From NCBI RefSeq assembly GCF_040939785.1, contig NZ_CP162553.1, positions 6,219,001-6,283,000 on the forward strand: 64,000 bases of DNA, written 5' to 3'. The stretch comes from Bradyrhizobium lupini (GTDB lineage Bacteria; Pseudomonadota; Alphaproteobacteria; Rhizobiales; Xanthobacteraceae). Shown in pieces: positions 43,780 through 52,493 of this stretch (its first letter is position 1; every line of letters begins with the position of its first letter). A model generated the notes under the pieces. That model had not been told where the DNA came from. It saw nothing but the letters and a program-made list of their open reading frames with translations, and searched no databases. Made by a program: the position numbers and the translations under genes.

Positions 43780-44136
43780 CTAATAGCCTCGACGATACTG
43801 CAGCCCCTCTTGGAATCGGCGCGGCACCGTTCCGGTCGGATAGCATTGTCCGTCTCGGATATCGACGTCTCCGCCATCGCCGCATGGGACAGGATATCGA
43901 CCCCCGCCATAGCCTCGACCGCCGCGATAGTAGCCCTGCAGCGCCTGCTGCTCTTGAGGCGGAAGGTAGCCGTTCGGATAGCACCAGCCATCGCGCGCAC
44001 TCACGTCCCAGCCACGCCCGCACGGCGGGGGATGCCTCGGAACACCATACTGAACTTGCTGAACGGACGGAGGCACATCGACCGCCGGCATGGCGCGGCC
44101 TGCCATCAGTCCAACTGCGAGAACAGTAACGATCAT
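43780..44136 (-). CDS. Small exported protein with duplicated Cys motif
   Basis: A 118-residue protein with a signal peptide (about 20 residues). The mature part holds two similar segments, CGRGWDVSARDGWCYPNG and CGDGGDVDIRDGQCYPTG, each with two Cys and each followed by a Pro/Gln segment, joined by a Gly/Tyr/Arg-rich linker. GGAGGTG lies 5 bases before the ATG at 44136. Two disulphide-closed loops are likely in the periplasm. I do not recognise a named family; similar small Cys proteins occur in rhizobia. It is convergent with the protease gene. Confidence 0.65.
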   Translation of the reverse strand: MIVTVLAVGLMAGRAMPAVDVPPSVQQVQYGVPRHPPPCGRGWDVSARDGWCYPNGYLPPQEQQALQGYYRGGRGYGGGRYPVPCGDGGDVDIRDGQCYPTGTVPRRFQEGLQYRRGY

Positions 44137-44259
44137 TGGACACCTCCACCTGAGTAAGAATGGTAGCGAGAGGATGAACACGACGTGAATGGGATTCGGC
44201 GCGCAGAGAGCAAGCGATCGCAACCGGAGGGCGTGCGCAAGAAGTCTCGGTTGCTCCGT

Positions 44260-44604
44260 ACCGTGACCCTGGAGTGCTCGATCTTCTCGGCCATGCGCCG
44301 GCCGCCATCGCGCGCCTCCGCCGCATCCCCGGTCAAAAAGATCGCTCCGCCGCCACCCAAGCTGGTCGAGGCGGCGCCGCCGCTACTGCTGGTCGCCGCG
44401 GTGGTCGGGCAGGGCGATGCTATCGCGATTTTCCTCAACCGTATCGACAGAGGGGCGTGCGGCTGCGACAGGGCGAGTCCCTCGGCGGCTGGTCGCCGAC
44501 CTCGGTGCAGCCGCTCGAGGTGACGCTCAAGCAGAAGTCAGGTGCTGGCGCTGCAGCGGTCGGATGCAGCGGCCGCTCCCGCGCTCTGCCCGGATCGCGG
44601 CTGA
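44260..44604 (+). pseudogene. Remnant of a GspN-like (type II secretion) protein
   Basis: Three frames together resemble a GspN-type protein. They read PPPPKLVEAAPPLLLVAAVVGQGDAIAIFLN-style text (44325-44450 region), then VRLRQGESLGGWSPTSVQPLEVTLKQK in the next frame (about 44456-44540), then VLALQRSDAAAAPALCPDRG to a stop at 44604. The second part matches the GspN-type 'RLRxGExxxGW' core. No start codon or complete frame is visible and no other secretion gene is near, so this is most likely a decayed fragment, although frameshift errors like those elsewhere in the window would give the same picture. Confidence 0.45.
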
Positions 44605-44930
44605 TTCTGCGAGTGTTGAGGCAAGCTCGCCATGCCGGCGACGAGCGGATCGTCGTCCGTCCCCTTTCGCGCTCGCACATCGCCAAGGAAAGGCGAGTCG
44701 GACGAACTCTGAGCACCGCTTCCCGCGATCAAGCCGCATACGTCCTGATCGGTCCCGGGAGGCCTGCTGGGCTTGCGTGAGCGGTCGAAAGGGCCCCGCG
44801 CAGTGGGGCCGCTGCCGCCTCTTTCGGCTATCGACTTTAGTTGTGCTGACTGCTAGCCCGAATTCGCGATCCTTATAGGAACCCTGATCGGTGAGTGGCG
44901 GAGGCTCGAGGTGAAGGCCGGGTGGTTGGC
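44605..44930. other. Gene-free stretch before the polysaccharide locus
   Basis: These 326 bases hold no gene I can support. A GC-rich inverted repeat, GGCCCC/GGGGCC at 44792-44797 and 44805-44810, could form a hairpin but lacks a T-run. The promoter of the plus-strand polysaccharide operon should be here, probably in the AT-richer part at 44830-44890. Confidence 0.45.
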
Positions 44931-46484
44931 ATGGCGTTGAGACAAAAACCGCCCGATTTGCTGGGGAACTCGGCGTGGAATGCGATAGCCTTCCTTGTGG
45001 CCGTGGTGCTGAATCTGGCGGTCCTGCCTTTCGTAATCACCCATCTCGGCCTCGCGGCATTCGGTGTCGCGGGTCTTGTCACCGCATGCATTGCGCCAGC
45101 ATTGGTGTTCAGCAACGCGCTCGGACTATCGACGTCGCGCGAGCTTGCACAGCAACTGGAGCCATCCGACCGCGACGACGCGCGACGCCTGTTCGCGACC
45201 GCGGTCATGCTCGCGGTCGGCGCGGGCGGGCCGATCGCCATTTTCCTTTTGGTGGCCGGGGCTCCGCTCGCGCGTCTCGGATTTCATCTGGCCGGTCCGG
45301 CCGCCGAGGATCTCGCGCTGGCGTTTGTGTTGGCCGGTATCGGCTGGTTATGCCAATGTCTATCGGCCGTCTTCATTTCGTTGTTCACCGCGCGGCAAGA
45401 CTATCGCCGGATCGCCTCGATCGGCATCGTCAGCACCGTGGTCTCGACTCTTTCGATGCTCCTCCTGATCCCCGCCGCGCCCTACGCATCGACATTCCTG
45501 GGTTGCCAGGCGCTGGGGTTGGCGATCGGCCTGTTGCTGGCGCTGGCTTGGTGTCGCGGCCAAATGCGTCAGTGGCTGGCGCCTCCAGCATTGCATCGCG
45601 AGGCGCTCGGCAGGCTGGTTCGGTTGGGCGGATGGCAGGTTGCCGCACAGGGCGGTGCGCTGCTTGCGGGGCAGGCCGATCGATATCTGCTTGGCGCGCT
45701 GCTGCTACCGCAGTTCGTCGGCTTCTACGGCGTTGCGCAGCGCCTGCAGGAGGCGACCTATATCGGTATCCTGAAGGTCGGCGAGATCCTGTTTCCCTTC
45801 TTCAGCACGCTGCAAGGGGAGAGCGAGGACCGCAAAGTCGATCTGCTGTTCCGATCGTCGTGGATTCTCAACGTCCTCGCCGCAAGCGCGCTCGGCGGGT
45901 TGATCCCGGTGGCCGGTCCGCTGCTGCATGTTTGGACCGGCGCCGGGGTCGCGGGCGAGGCTGCACAGGTTCTCGTCGTCCTGTCGATCGCCGGGATCCT
46001 CGGATCGAGCGCGAACGTGTTCGGCTTTTACTTGCTGGCGCACGGGCAGTCGCGCTCCAACGCGCTCATCGCCTTGATCACGGGTGTCGTCACACTCGTG
46101 ACCAGCGCCATCGCGTTGCCTCGCTTCGGATGGCAGGCCGCAGGCTGGAGCGCGTGTGCCGGAATGGTCGCGCAGATGGCGACGATTGTCTTCCTAGTGC
46201 GCCGTAGTTTTGACGTCGCCGGCATGTGGTCGCGCATCGTGCATTGCGTGCTGATGCCGCTTGGCATCGGGATCGCGACGGCGCTGGCGGTGCGATATGG
46301 TCTCGACCGCGCGCCATTCCAACCCGCGCCGTCCTGGTGGTCGGTGGGAGCTGTTTCATCGGTGACGGCCGCGATCATTTTCGCAATCGCGGTTGCGGCG
46401 TCGCAATTGGGTCCGTATCGAAGGGCTTGCCGGCAGGATATTCGTTCGATCGTCGGTCGCTTCTTGCCCCTCAAGGCTGTCTAG
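44931..46484 (+). CDS. Polysaccharide flippase (Wzx/MATE-like)
   Basis: A 517-residue membrane protein with about 14 hydrophobic segments, the layout of oligosaccharide flippases of the polysaccharide-synthesis (PST/MOP) family, which move undecaprenyl-linked repeat units across the inner membrane. The N-terminus NSAWNAIAFLVAVVLNLAVLP-like (about residues 13-33) and the central GGWQVAAQGGALLAGQADRYLLG region are typical. ATG 44931 follows GGTGG; GTG 44895 is in frame. It opens a nine-gene plus-strand operon and is the first of two flippases in the locus. Confidence 0.85.
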   Translation: MALRQKPPDLLGNSAWNAIAFLVAVVLNLAVLPFVITHLGLAAFGVAGLVTACIAPALVFSNALGLSTSRELAQQLEPSDRDDARRLFATAVMLAVGAGGPIAIFLLVAGAPLARLGFHLAGPAAEDLALAFVLAGIGWLCQCLSAVFISLFTARQDYRRIASIGIVSTVVSTLSMLLLIPAAPYASTFLGCQALGLAIGLLLALAWCRGQMRQWLAPPALHREALGRLVRLGGWQVAAQGGALLAGQADRYLLGALLLPQFVGFYGVAQRLQEATYIGILKVGEILFPFFSTLQGESEDRKVDLLFRSSWILNVLAASALGGLIPVAGPLLHVWTGAGVAGEAAQVLVVLSIAGILGSSANVFGFYLLAHGQSRSNALIALITGVVTLVTSAIALPRFGWQAAGWSACAGMVAQMATIVFLVRRSFDVAGMWSRIVHCVLMPLGIGIATALAVRYGLDRAPFQPAPSWWSVGAVSSVTAAIIFAIAVAASQLGPYRRACRQDIRSIVGRFLPLKAV

Positions 46485-46487
46485 GAC

Positions 46488-48326
46488 ATGTGCGGAATCG
46501 CAGGCATCGTAAATCTGGGTGGCAATGCGGTCGAACCGGCAGACATCTCGCGGCTGACCAGCCTGATCGCGCATCGCGGTCCGTTCGGCGAGGGTACCTG
46601 GTTCAGCGCGGACCGAAGCCTCGCATTCGGCCACCGCCGCCTGGCGATCATCGACCCCGGCGAGGGCGGCTATCAGCCGATGCTGTCCGGGGACGGCCGC
46701 CATGTGATCGTGTTCAACGGCGAGATCTACAACTTCCTCGAGCTTCGCCGCGAGCTCGAGGCGCAGGGCGCGGTGTTCCGCAGCCAATCCGATACCGAAG
46801 TGATCCTGGCCGCCTGGCAGGCCTGGCGGGAAGACATGCTGCCGCGGTTCAATGGCATGTGGGCCTTGGCGATCTTCGACACCAGCACTCGCGAGCTTTT
46901 CCTTGCGCGCGACCGCTTCGGCATCAAGCCGCTGCTCTATGCCGCGTCGCCGGAACGATTCATCTTCGCCTCCGAGCAGCGGGCGCTGGTGCGGAGCGGA
47001 CTGATCGATACTTCCGTTGACATGGAGGTTGCACGCCGGCTGCTGCTCGATGCGTTCGGGATCGAAGGAAGCGCGCGGACCCTGTTTCGCCAGGTTCGCC
47101 GCCTGCAGGGCGGCCATTGCATGTGGCTTCGCCAAGGCAAGGTCAGTGTCAAGCGTTGGTGGCGGACCGTAGATCATCTACCCCCCGTGCCGGCCACCGA
47201 AGCCGAGCGTGTCGCGCGGTTTCGCGAACTGTTCCAGGATGCCGTGGCCCTGCGCATGCGCAGCGATGTCCCGATCGGAACATGCCTGTCGGGTGGCTTC
47301 GATTCGTCGGCCGTGATTTGCGCCATGGCCGCGCACGAGAAGGAAGGCATGGGGCCGCGCGACAGCATGGCATGGCGTCACGCCTTTGTTGCGACGTTCC
47401 CCGGCGCCTTGAACGACGAGAGGCCGATGGCCGAGGAGGCCGCCGCCTGGGCCAATGTCGCGCCTACTTTTCTTGAAATCGGACAGACCGATGCGCTGAC
47501 GGATATCGATCAGATTCTCGACGATCTCGACGACGTCTACATCGCGTTGCCCAGCGCCGTTTGGTTGCTCTATCGGCAGTTGACGCGAAACAGCGTGACG
47601 GTGTCACTCGACGGTCACGGGGCCGACGAACTGATGGGCGCCTATTTGCAGGAAGGACGAGTGGGCGCATTCCGAATACGGAACGCGGCTGAGGACCTCG
47701 CGTCGCGTTCGAAACTGGCCCGGCGCTGTGTGGATGTCCTGCGTGCGTTGGCCCTCAAGCGGAAGGGCGTGTATTTTCTGCGCGGTGGCCTGCGCAAACT
47801 TCCCGCCCCGCTCCCGCTGATAGCGGAGGACGATGTGCTGCCGCGTGAATGGGGTGGCTTGAACAAGCGCCTCTATCGGATGTTTCACAGCACGGTGCTG
47901 CCCACCATCCTGCGCAACTTCGACCGGCTTTCGATGGCGCACGGCGTCGAGGTCCGCATGCCCTTCATGGATTGGCGGCTGGTGACTTATACGATGGCGC
48001 TTCCCGACAGCAGCAAGTCGGCAGACGGCTATACCAAGGCTGTTGCCCGGCGGGCGATGGCCAATTTGATGCCGGAGTCCATTCGCACCGCGCGCCGCAA
48101 GGTCGGCTTCAATTCGCCAATGCCGGAATGGTTGAACGGGCCGCTGGCCGGCTGGACGGCTGACCTGCTGGACAGGAACGTCCCGGCGTTCGCGGAACTG
48201 GTGGATGAAGCGGGTCTGCGCGCGGCGGTCAGCCGTTTGACGGCGTCGAAGTCCTGGGATTGGGAGTCGGTCGGGCGGATCTGGCCCTATCTTAATATGA
48301 AGTGGACTCTGGCAGGGTGCGTCTAG
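46488..48326 (+). CDS. asnB: Asparagine synthase (glutamine-hydrolysing)-like protein
   Basis: A 612-residue class II amidotransferase. Cys2 is the glutaminase nucleophile (MCGIAG), with the ammonia-site NGEIYNF; the synthetase half has the PP-loop SGGFDSS (268-274). In surface-polysaccharide loci such proteins often amidate a uronic acid or other carboxylate and do not make asparagine, and the presence of uronic-acid genes here makes that plausible. ATG 46488 lies 3 bases after the flippase stop, and the next gene starts 3 bases after its own stop. Confidence 0.88.
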   Translation: MCGIAGIVNLGGNAVEPADISRLTSLIAHRGPFGEGTWFSADRSLAFGHRRLAIIDPGEGGYQPMLSGDGRHVIVFNGEIYNFLELRRELEAQGAVFRSQSDTEVILAAWQAWREDMLPRFNGMWALAIFDTSTRELFLARDRFGIKPLLYAASPERFIFASEQRALVRSGLIDTSVDMEVARRLLLDAFGIEGSARTLFRQVRRLQGGHCMWLRQGKVSVKRWWRTVDHLPPVPATEAERVARFRELFQDAVALRMRSDVPIGTCLSGGFDSSAVICAMAAHEKEGMGPRDSMAWRHAFVATFPGALNDERPMAEEAAAWANVAPTFLEIGQTDALTDIDQILDDLDDVYIALPSAVWLLYRQLTRNSVTVSLDGHGADELMGAYLQEGRVGAFRIRNAAEDLASRSKLARRCVDVLRALALKRKGVYFLRGGLRKLPAPLPLIAEDDVLPREWGGLNKRLYRMFHSTVLPTILRNFDRLSMAHGVEVRMPFMDWRLVTYTMALPDSSKSADGYTKAVARRAMANLMPESIRTARRKVGFNSPMPEWLNGPLAGWTADLLDRNVPAFAELVDEAGLRAAVSRLTASKSWDWESVGRIWPYLNMKWTLAGCV

Positions 48327-48329
48327 AAT

Positions 48330-49418
48330 ATGCGGGTTTTTCAGAACTGCGGTCTCACTCCGTCCTACCTCGCGCGCCTGGATCGCCTTGCACCGGAGGG
48401 CCTAAGTTTTCAGGAACGGCGTAACACGTTTCTGGATGATCGTTTCGGCGCACTTCACCTTCTACAACCTGTGCTCGCAGGCGATGCGAATGCGTTCCTC
48501 ACCTGCGGCAACGATGGTCGTCTGCAAGGCCGCTGGGCACGCGAGCATGGCGTCCGCTGGGGAGCTACGCCGGAAGACATTCTGCTCGCACAGATCGAGC
48601 ATCACAGAACCGAAGTGCTTTACAACCTCGATCCAGTCGCCTTTCCAAGTTCCTTCGTTCGCAGGCTGCCCGGCTGTGTGAGGAAGACACTATGTTGGCG
48701 CGCGGCGCCGTCGGGCAACGCTGACTTGACTGCCTATGGAGCTGTGCTCGGAAATTTCCCGTCAATTCTGGATTCCTGGCGCGAAAAGGGGTGCCGAGCG
48801 GAATGGTTTTCTCCCGCGATTGATCCTGTAATGAGCGAGTACGTGCAGGACGAGCGCCCCATCGACGTGCTGTTTGTTGGCGGCTACTCGCGGCATCATT
48901 CGGCGCGTGCAAGAACGCTCGAAAAGGTTGCTGCCCTCGCGGGAAGCCGAAAGATCGTCTATTGTCTCGACTCGTCGCGGTTGACTAGGCTCGCGGAGAG
49001 CTCGATCGGCTACTTGCTGCCGCTCCAAAAATATCGGCGCCCGAGGATAGTCGCGGCAATCGCCAAGCCGCCGGTCTTTGGGAGAGAGCTCTACGAGTTG
49101 ATCGGGCGATCCAAGATCGTCCTCAACGGCGCGATCGATATGGCAGGCCAGGATCGGGGTAACATGCGTTGCTTCGAAGCCATGGGGTGTGGCGCGCTGC
49201 TGGTTTCGGACGCTGGCAACTATCCCGAGGGAATGGTCGCTGAAGATACGATGCTGGCCTATCGAGATGAGAAAAGTTGCCTTGAACAGATCGAGCGAGC
49301 TATCTCTGACTGGAGCGCTGTGCGGCAAATAGCAATGAACGGGCGAATTCGGGTTGATGAGATTCATACGAAGGCACGTCAGTGGAGCCTCTTTCAAGCT
49401 ATCGTAGCGAGTCTTTAG
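48330..49418 (+). CDS. CgeB-like glycosyltransferase
   Basis: A 362-residue cytoplasmic protein. The C-terminal half resembles CgeB/DUF3880-type glycosyltransferases: IDVLFVGGYSRHH, then a donor-site region SKIVLNGAIDM and RGNMRCFEAMGCGALLVSD with the conserved Glu. The N-terminal half is less typical. The G+C content of this gene looks lower than that of its neighbours, hinting at transfer of the locus. It would add one sugar of the repeat unit; donor and acceptor unknown. Confidence 0.75.
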   Translation: MRVFQNCGLTPSYLARLDRLAPEGLSFQERRNTFLDDRFGALHLLQPVLAGDANAFLTCGNDGRLQGRWAREHGVRWGATPEDILLAQIEHHRTEVLYNLDPVAFPSSFVRRLPGCVRKTLCWRAAPSGNADLTAYGAVLGNFPSILDSWREKGCRAEWFSPAIDPVMSEYVQDERPIDVLFVGGYSRHHSARARTLEKVAALAGSRKIVYCLDSSRLTRLAESSIGYLLPLQKYRRPRIVAAIAKPPVFGRELYELIGRSKIVLNGAIDMAGQDRGNMRCFEAMGCGALLVSDAGNYPEGMVAEDTMLAYRDEKSCLEQIERAISDWSAVRQIAMNGRIRVDEIHTKARQWSLFQAIVASL

Positions 49419-49529
49419 CCATTTGACGCATCATGCCGAATGTCGTCCATTGGAGATCGAGCGTATTTTTTGGGGCAATTCTGTGCACTTTCGCGCGCAC
49501 GTGTCGGCGCCGTATAGGAGGAAACGCTG

Positions 49530-50150
49530 ATGTCCAGCCTCGGCGGCCTTGCGCGCCACGGCGCAAGACTCATAGACGGGATTAATCTCCATTTGCTCGC
49601 CCAGCGGCTCATCGGGCGTGCCACCTGCCGCCTGCAAGAGCGTGCTTTTCTGGCTCACTGCGCAAGGATCCGAAACGCGCTTGGCGATAGCGATCAGATC
49701 GTTATCGGTCCCTATTCGCATATCAGGGGTGAATTGATGGTCCTCGGTCACGGCGGCCGGATTTCAATTGGAGAATGGTGTTACGTGGGCGTAGGGACGC
49801 GGATTTGGTCGGGAGCGTCAATCCAAATCGGCAACCGGGTCCTGATCTCGCACGCCGTGAATATATTCGACAATCTGTCGCATCCGATCAAAGCCGCCGA
49901 GCGGCACGAGCAGGCTAGGCAGATTTTTTCGACGGGCCACCCCAGAAAGGTATTTCTTGATGACCGTCCGATTAAAATAGGTGATGACGCTTGGATCGGC
50001 GCCGGCGCGATGGTCATGCGCGGCGTGACGATTGGGGAGGGCGGCATCGTAGCGGCGGGAGCGGTCGTCACCAAGGACGTTCCGGCCTATGCGATTGTTG
50101 CTGGAAATCCAGCAACCCTCGTCAGGGAGTTGTCTTCGGATGAGCGATGA
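49530..50150 (+). CDS. Hexapeptide-repeat acyltransferase
   Basis: A 206-residue left-handed beta-helix acyltransferase. Hexapeptide repeats run from about residue 70 to 190 (HGGRISIGEWCYVGVGTRIWSG-like text in outline; IGDDAWIGAGAMVMRGVTIG; GGIVAAGAVVTKDVP) and a catalytic His is expected in LSHPI. The CatB/LacA-like arrangement suggests O- or N-acetylation of a sugar. AGGAGG lies 8 bases before the ATG. It is 111 bases from the upstream glycosyltransferase. Confidence 0.85.
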   Translation: MSSLGGLARHGARLIDGINLHLLAQRLIGRATCRLQERAFLAHCARIRNALGDSDQIVIGPYSHIRGELMVLGHGGRISIGEWCYVGVGTRIWSGASIQIGNRVLISHAVNIFDNLSHPIKAAERHEQARQIFSTGHPRKVFLDDRPIKIGDDAWIGAGAMVMRGVTIGEGGIVAAGAVVTKDVPAYAIVAGNPATLVRELSSDER

Positions 50151-50227
50151 GGCAATCAGTGAGGCGTCAGATCGCTACCGATCCGGCTTGCGATCGGAAT
50201 GCAGCTAGTTGAGCATAAGAAAGTTCG

Positions 50228-51160
50228 ATGTCCATCTGGGTCACCGGTGCGAACGGATTCATCGGACGTCATCTCGTTCGCGAGTTGGCGAGCGCCGGGC
50301 ATGCGGTCCATGGCGTCGGTCACGGTGCGCTCGATCCGGCCCAGGCACAGACCCTCGGTTTGCAGACCTGGATCAATGGCGAAGTTGACGCGGCCAATCT
50401 GAGCGCGCTCGCAACCTTGCACGGGCTGCCGTCGCGAGTCTTCCATCTGGCTGGCGGATCGTCGGTCGGGCTGTCGATCGCGCGCCCGTTCGAGGATTTT
50501 TCGCGGACCGTGACGAGCACGGCGCGGCTGCTCGAATGGCTTCGAAGTTTTGCGCCCAGCAGCCGGCTGATCGTGGTGTCGAGCGCTGCGGTTTACGGCG
50601 CCGATCACACCGGTCCGATTCCCGAGAGCGCGGCGCTTCTGCCGATGTCGCCCTACGGACACCACAAGCTGGTCATGGAGCAGCTGTGCCAAAGTTACGT
50701 CCAGAGCTTCGGCATTCACTGCATGGTCGTGCGACTGTTCTCTGTCTACGGTCCCCACCTTCGCAAGCAACTGCTCTGGGATATCTGCTCTCGGCTGCGG
50801 AGCGAGGTGGCAGCGCTGAATCTCGGAGGGACGGGAACCGAGATAAGGGATTGGACCGACGTTCGCGACGTCGTTCGCTTGCTGGCGCGCGTCGCGGAGG
50901 GGGAGTGGCGCGATGATTTTGGCGTGATCAATGGCGGTTCGGGGCGCGGCGTGAGCGTGGCCGATATTGCCGAGGAACTGATCAGGCATTGGGACAGCAA
51001 AACGGTCGTGCGCTTTTCCGGAGTCGGGCGGCCAGGGGACCCGACGAGCTTGCTGGCGGACAATGGACGCGTGCTCGATATGAATTTCGATTGGCGTATC
51101 CCGCTGGAGCGCGGTCTGGCCGACTACGTCGAATGGTTCAGGAGCCACGCTCGTGCCTGA
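50228..51160 (+). CDS. NAD-dependent epimerase/dehydratase (extended SDR)
   Basis: A 310-residue sugar-nucleotide SDR. The cofactor motif is GANGFIG (residues 7-13); the catalytic pair is Tyr/Lys in SPYGHHK and a Ser/Ala region VVSSAAVYG lies before it. Family members are 4-epimerases, 4,6-dehydratases or 4-reductases of nucleotide sugars; which reaction is not readable. Its end overlaps the next glycosyltransferase gene by 8 bases. Confidence 0.88.
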   Translation: MSIWVTGANGFIGRHLVRELASAGHAVHGVGHGALDPAQAQTLGLQTWINGEVDAANLSALATLHGLPSRVFHLAGGSSVGLSIARPFEDFSRTVTSTARLLEWLRSFAPSSRLIVVSSAAVYGADHTGPIPESAALLPMSPYGHHKLVMEQLCQSYVQSFGIHCMVVRLFSVYGPHLRKQLLWDICSRLRSEVAALNLGGTGTEIRDWTDVRDVVRLLARVAEGEWRDDFGVINGGSGRGVSVADIAEELIRHWDSKTVVRFSGVGRPGDPTSLLADNGRVLDMNFDWRIPLERGLADYVEWFRSHARA

Positions 51161-52349
51161 GCGCGCGCCGCTGCGGATTGCTTTCACCAATATCCCACGT
51201 CGACTATGGGCGGGCGGCTACAACTATCAACGCAACCTGTTCGAGGTGCTCAACCGGCATTCTCCGGGGACGGTGGTCCCGGTGCTGTTCGCTGGAACGG
51301 CGGACGATCCCGATGAGATCGCGGTGCTGGCCGGCATTCCCGGCGTTGAGGTCGTGCGCTCGCCGGTGTTCGACCACGCCGCAACCGGTCTTGCCCGCGC
51401 GACGGACCTTGCCCGCGCGATCGTCTTTGGTTTGGACGCACCTGCCGCGGCCGCGTTCACGGCCAGCAAGATCGATATGGTGTTCGAATCCGCGCGCTTC
51501 TTTGGCTGGCGCCTGCCATTTCCGGCGGTCGCATGGTTCCCGGATTTCCAGCATCGACTGCTCCCGCATCTGTTCTCCAGGAGTGCATATTGGCGGCGTG
51601 ATCTCGGCTTTCGGGTTCAGATCGCATCAGGCCGGCACATCATGTTGAGCAGCGCCACGGCGCTCGGCGATCTCAAGAAGTTCTATCCGGGCAATTCGAA
51701 CGGCGTGTCGGTCGTCCGGTTTGCGACCGCGCCGCCCGCCAGTCTGCTCGCCACGCAGCCGTCCGACGTGATTGCGCATTATGGTCTTCCACCACGGTAT
51801 TTCTATCTGCCAAACCAGTTCTGGCGGCACAAAAATCACCAGATCGTGGTCGATGCGCTTGATCTGCTGAAACGTCGCGGGTTGGACGTCGTCGTCGCAG
51901 CATCCGGCAGTACGCAGGACTTCCGTGAATCCGGACTTTTTGAGCGGACCATGAGTGAGGTCAGGTCGCGCGGTCTTGAGTCGAACTTCAAGCATCTCGG
52001 AATGATCCCGCTGGATCACGTCTACGCCCTCCTGCGCGCGTCGACGGCCCTCATCAATCCGTCGCGCTGCGAAGGGTGGAGTACGACGGTCGAAGAAGCA
52101 AAGTCATTCGGTGTCCCGATGCTTCTGTCTGGCCTCGATGTTCATCGCGAGCAGACCGGTGGTAAAGCGCGATATTTCGGCGTTGACGATGTCCAGGCGC
52201 TGGCCGATCACATCCGGGATGCCGCAGAGAGCGCGCCGGACGCAGTCGTTCGGCAGTTGCAGCCGGATCTCGATGATCGGGTTCGTGCGTTCGTCGCGGA
52301 TTTCGTCCACCTCGCCACCGAAGTGGCCCGCGGCGCAGGAACGAGCTAG
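51153..52349 (+). CDS. Glycosyltransferase family 4 (GT1-type C domain)
   Basis: A 398-residue GT-B glycosyltransferase. N-terminal LWAGGYNYQRNLFEVL is a common acceptor-side loop, and the C-terminal domain has NQFWRHKNHQIVVDALDLL and the donor site NPSRCEGWSTTVEEAKSFG with the EX7E-type pair of Glu. GTG 51153 overlaps the previous gene by 8 bases. It transfers a sugar from a nucleotide donor to the lipid-linked repeat unit. Confidence 0.9.
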   Translation: MPERAPLRIAFTNIPRRLWAGGYNYQRNLFEVLNRHSPGTVVPVLFAGTADDPDEIAVLAGIPGVEVVRSPVFDHAATGLARATDLARAIVFGLDAPAAAAFTASKIDMVFESARFFGWRLPFPAVAWFPDFQHRLLPHLFSRSAYWRRDLGFRVQIASGRHIMLSSATALGDLKKFYPGNSNGVSVVRFATAPPASLLATQPSDVIAHYGLPPRYFYLPNQFWRHKNHQIVVDALDLLKRRGLDVVVAASGSTQDFRESGLFERTMSEVRSRGLESNFKHLGMIPLDHVYALLRASTALINPSRCEGWSTTVEEAKSFGVPMLLSGLDVHREQTGGKARYFGVDDVQALADHIRDAAESAPDAVVRQLQPDLDDRVRAFVADFVHLATEVARGAGTS

Positions 52350-52493
52350 TCTCAGCCGGCCAAAAGGACCCCTCTTCTGCCTTGATTTGTCGTGTTGTTC
52401 GGATAGAAACAGGTTCGGGTTCACCGGAAAATGCGTATTTTGGGGCTTTCAAGCCCTCCAGAGCATTCGCTCTGACGACGGCGGGAAGTCTTG

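Noticed and set aside
44435..44878. Several overlapping open frames of 60-150 codons on both strands
   Set aside because: None has a ribosome site or recognisable sequence; the region is better explained by the GspN-like remnant and non-coding DNA.
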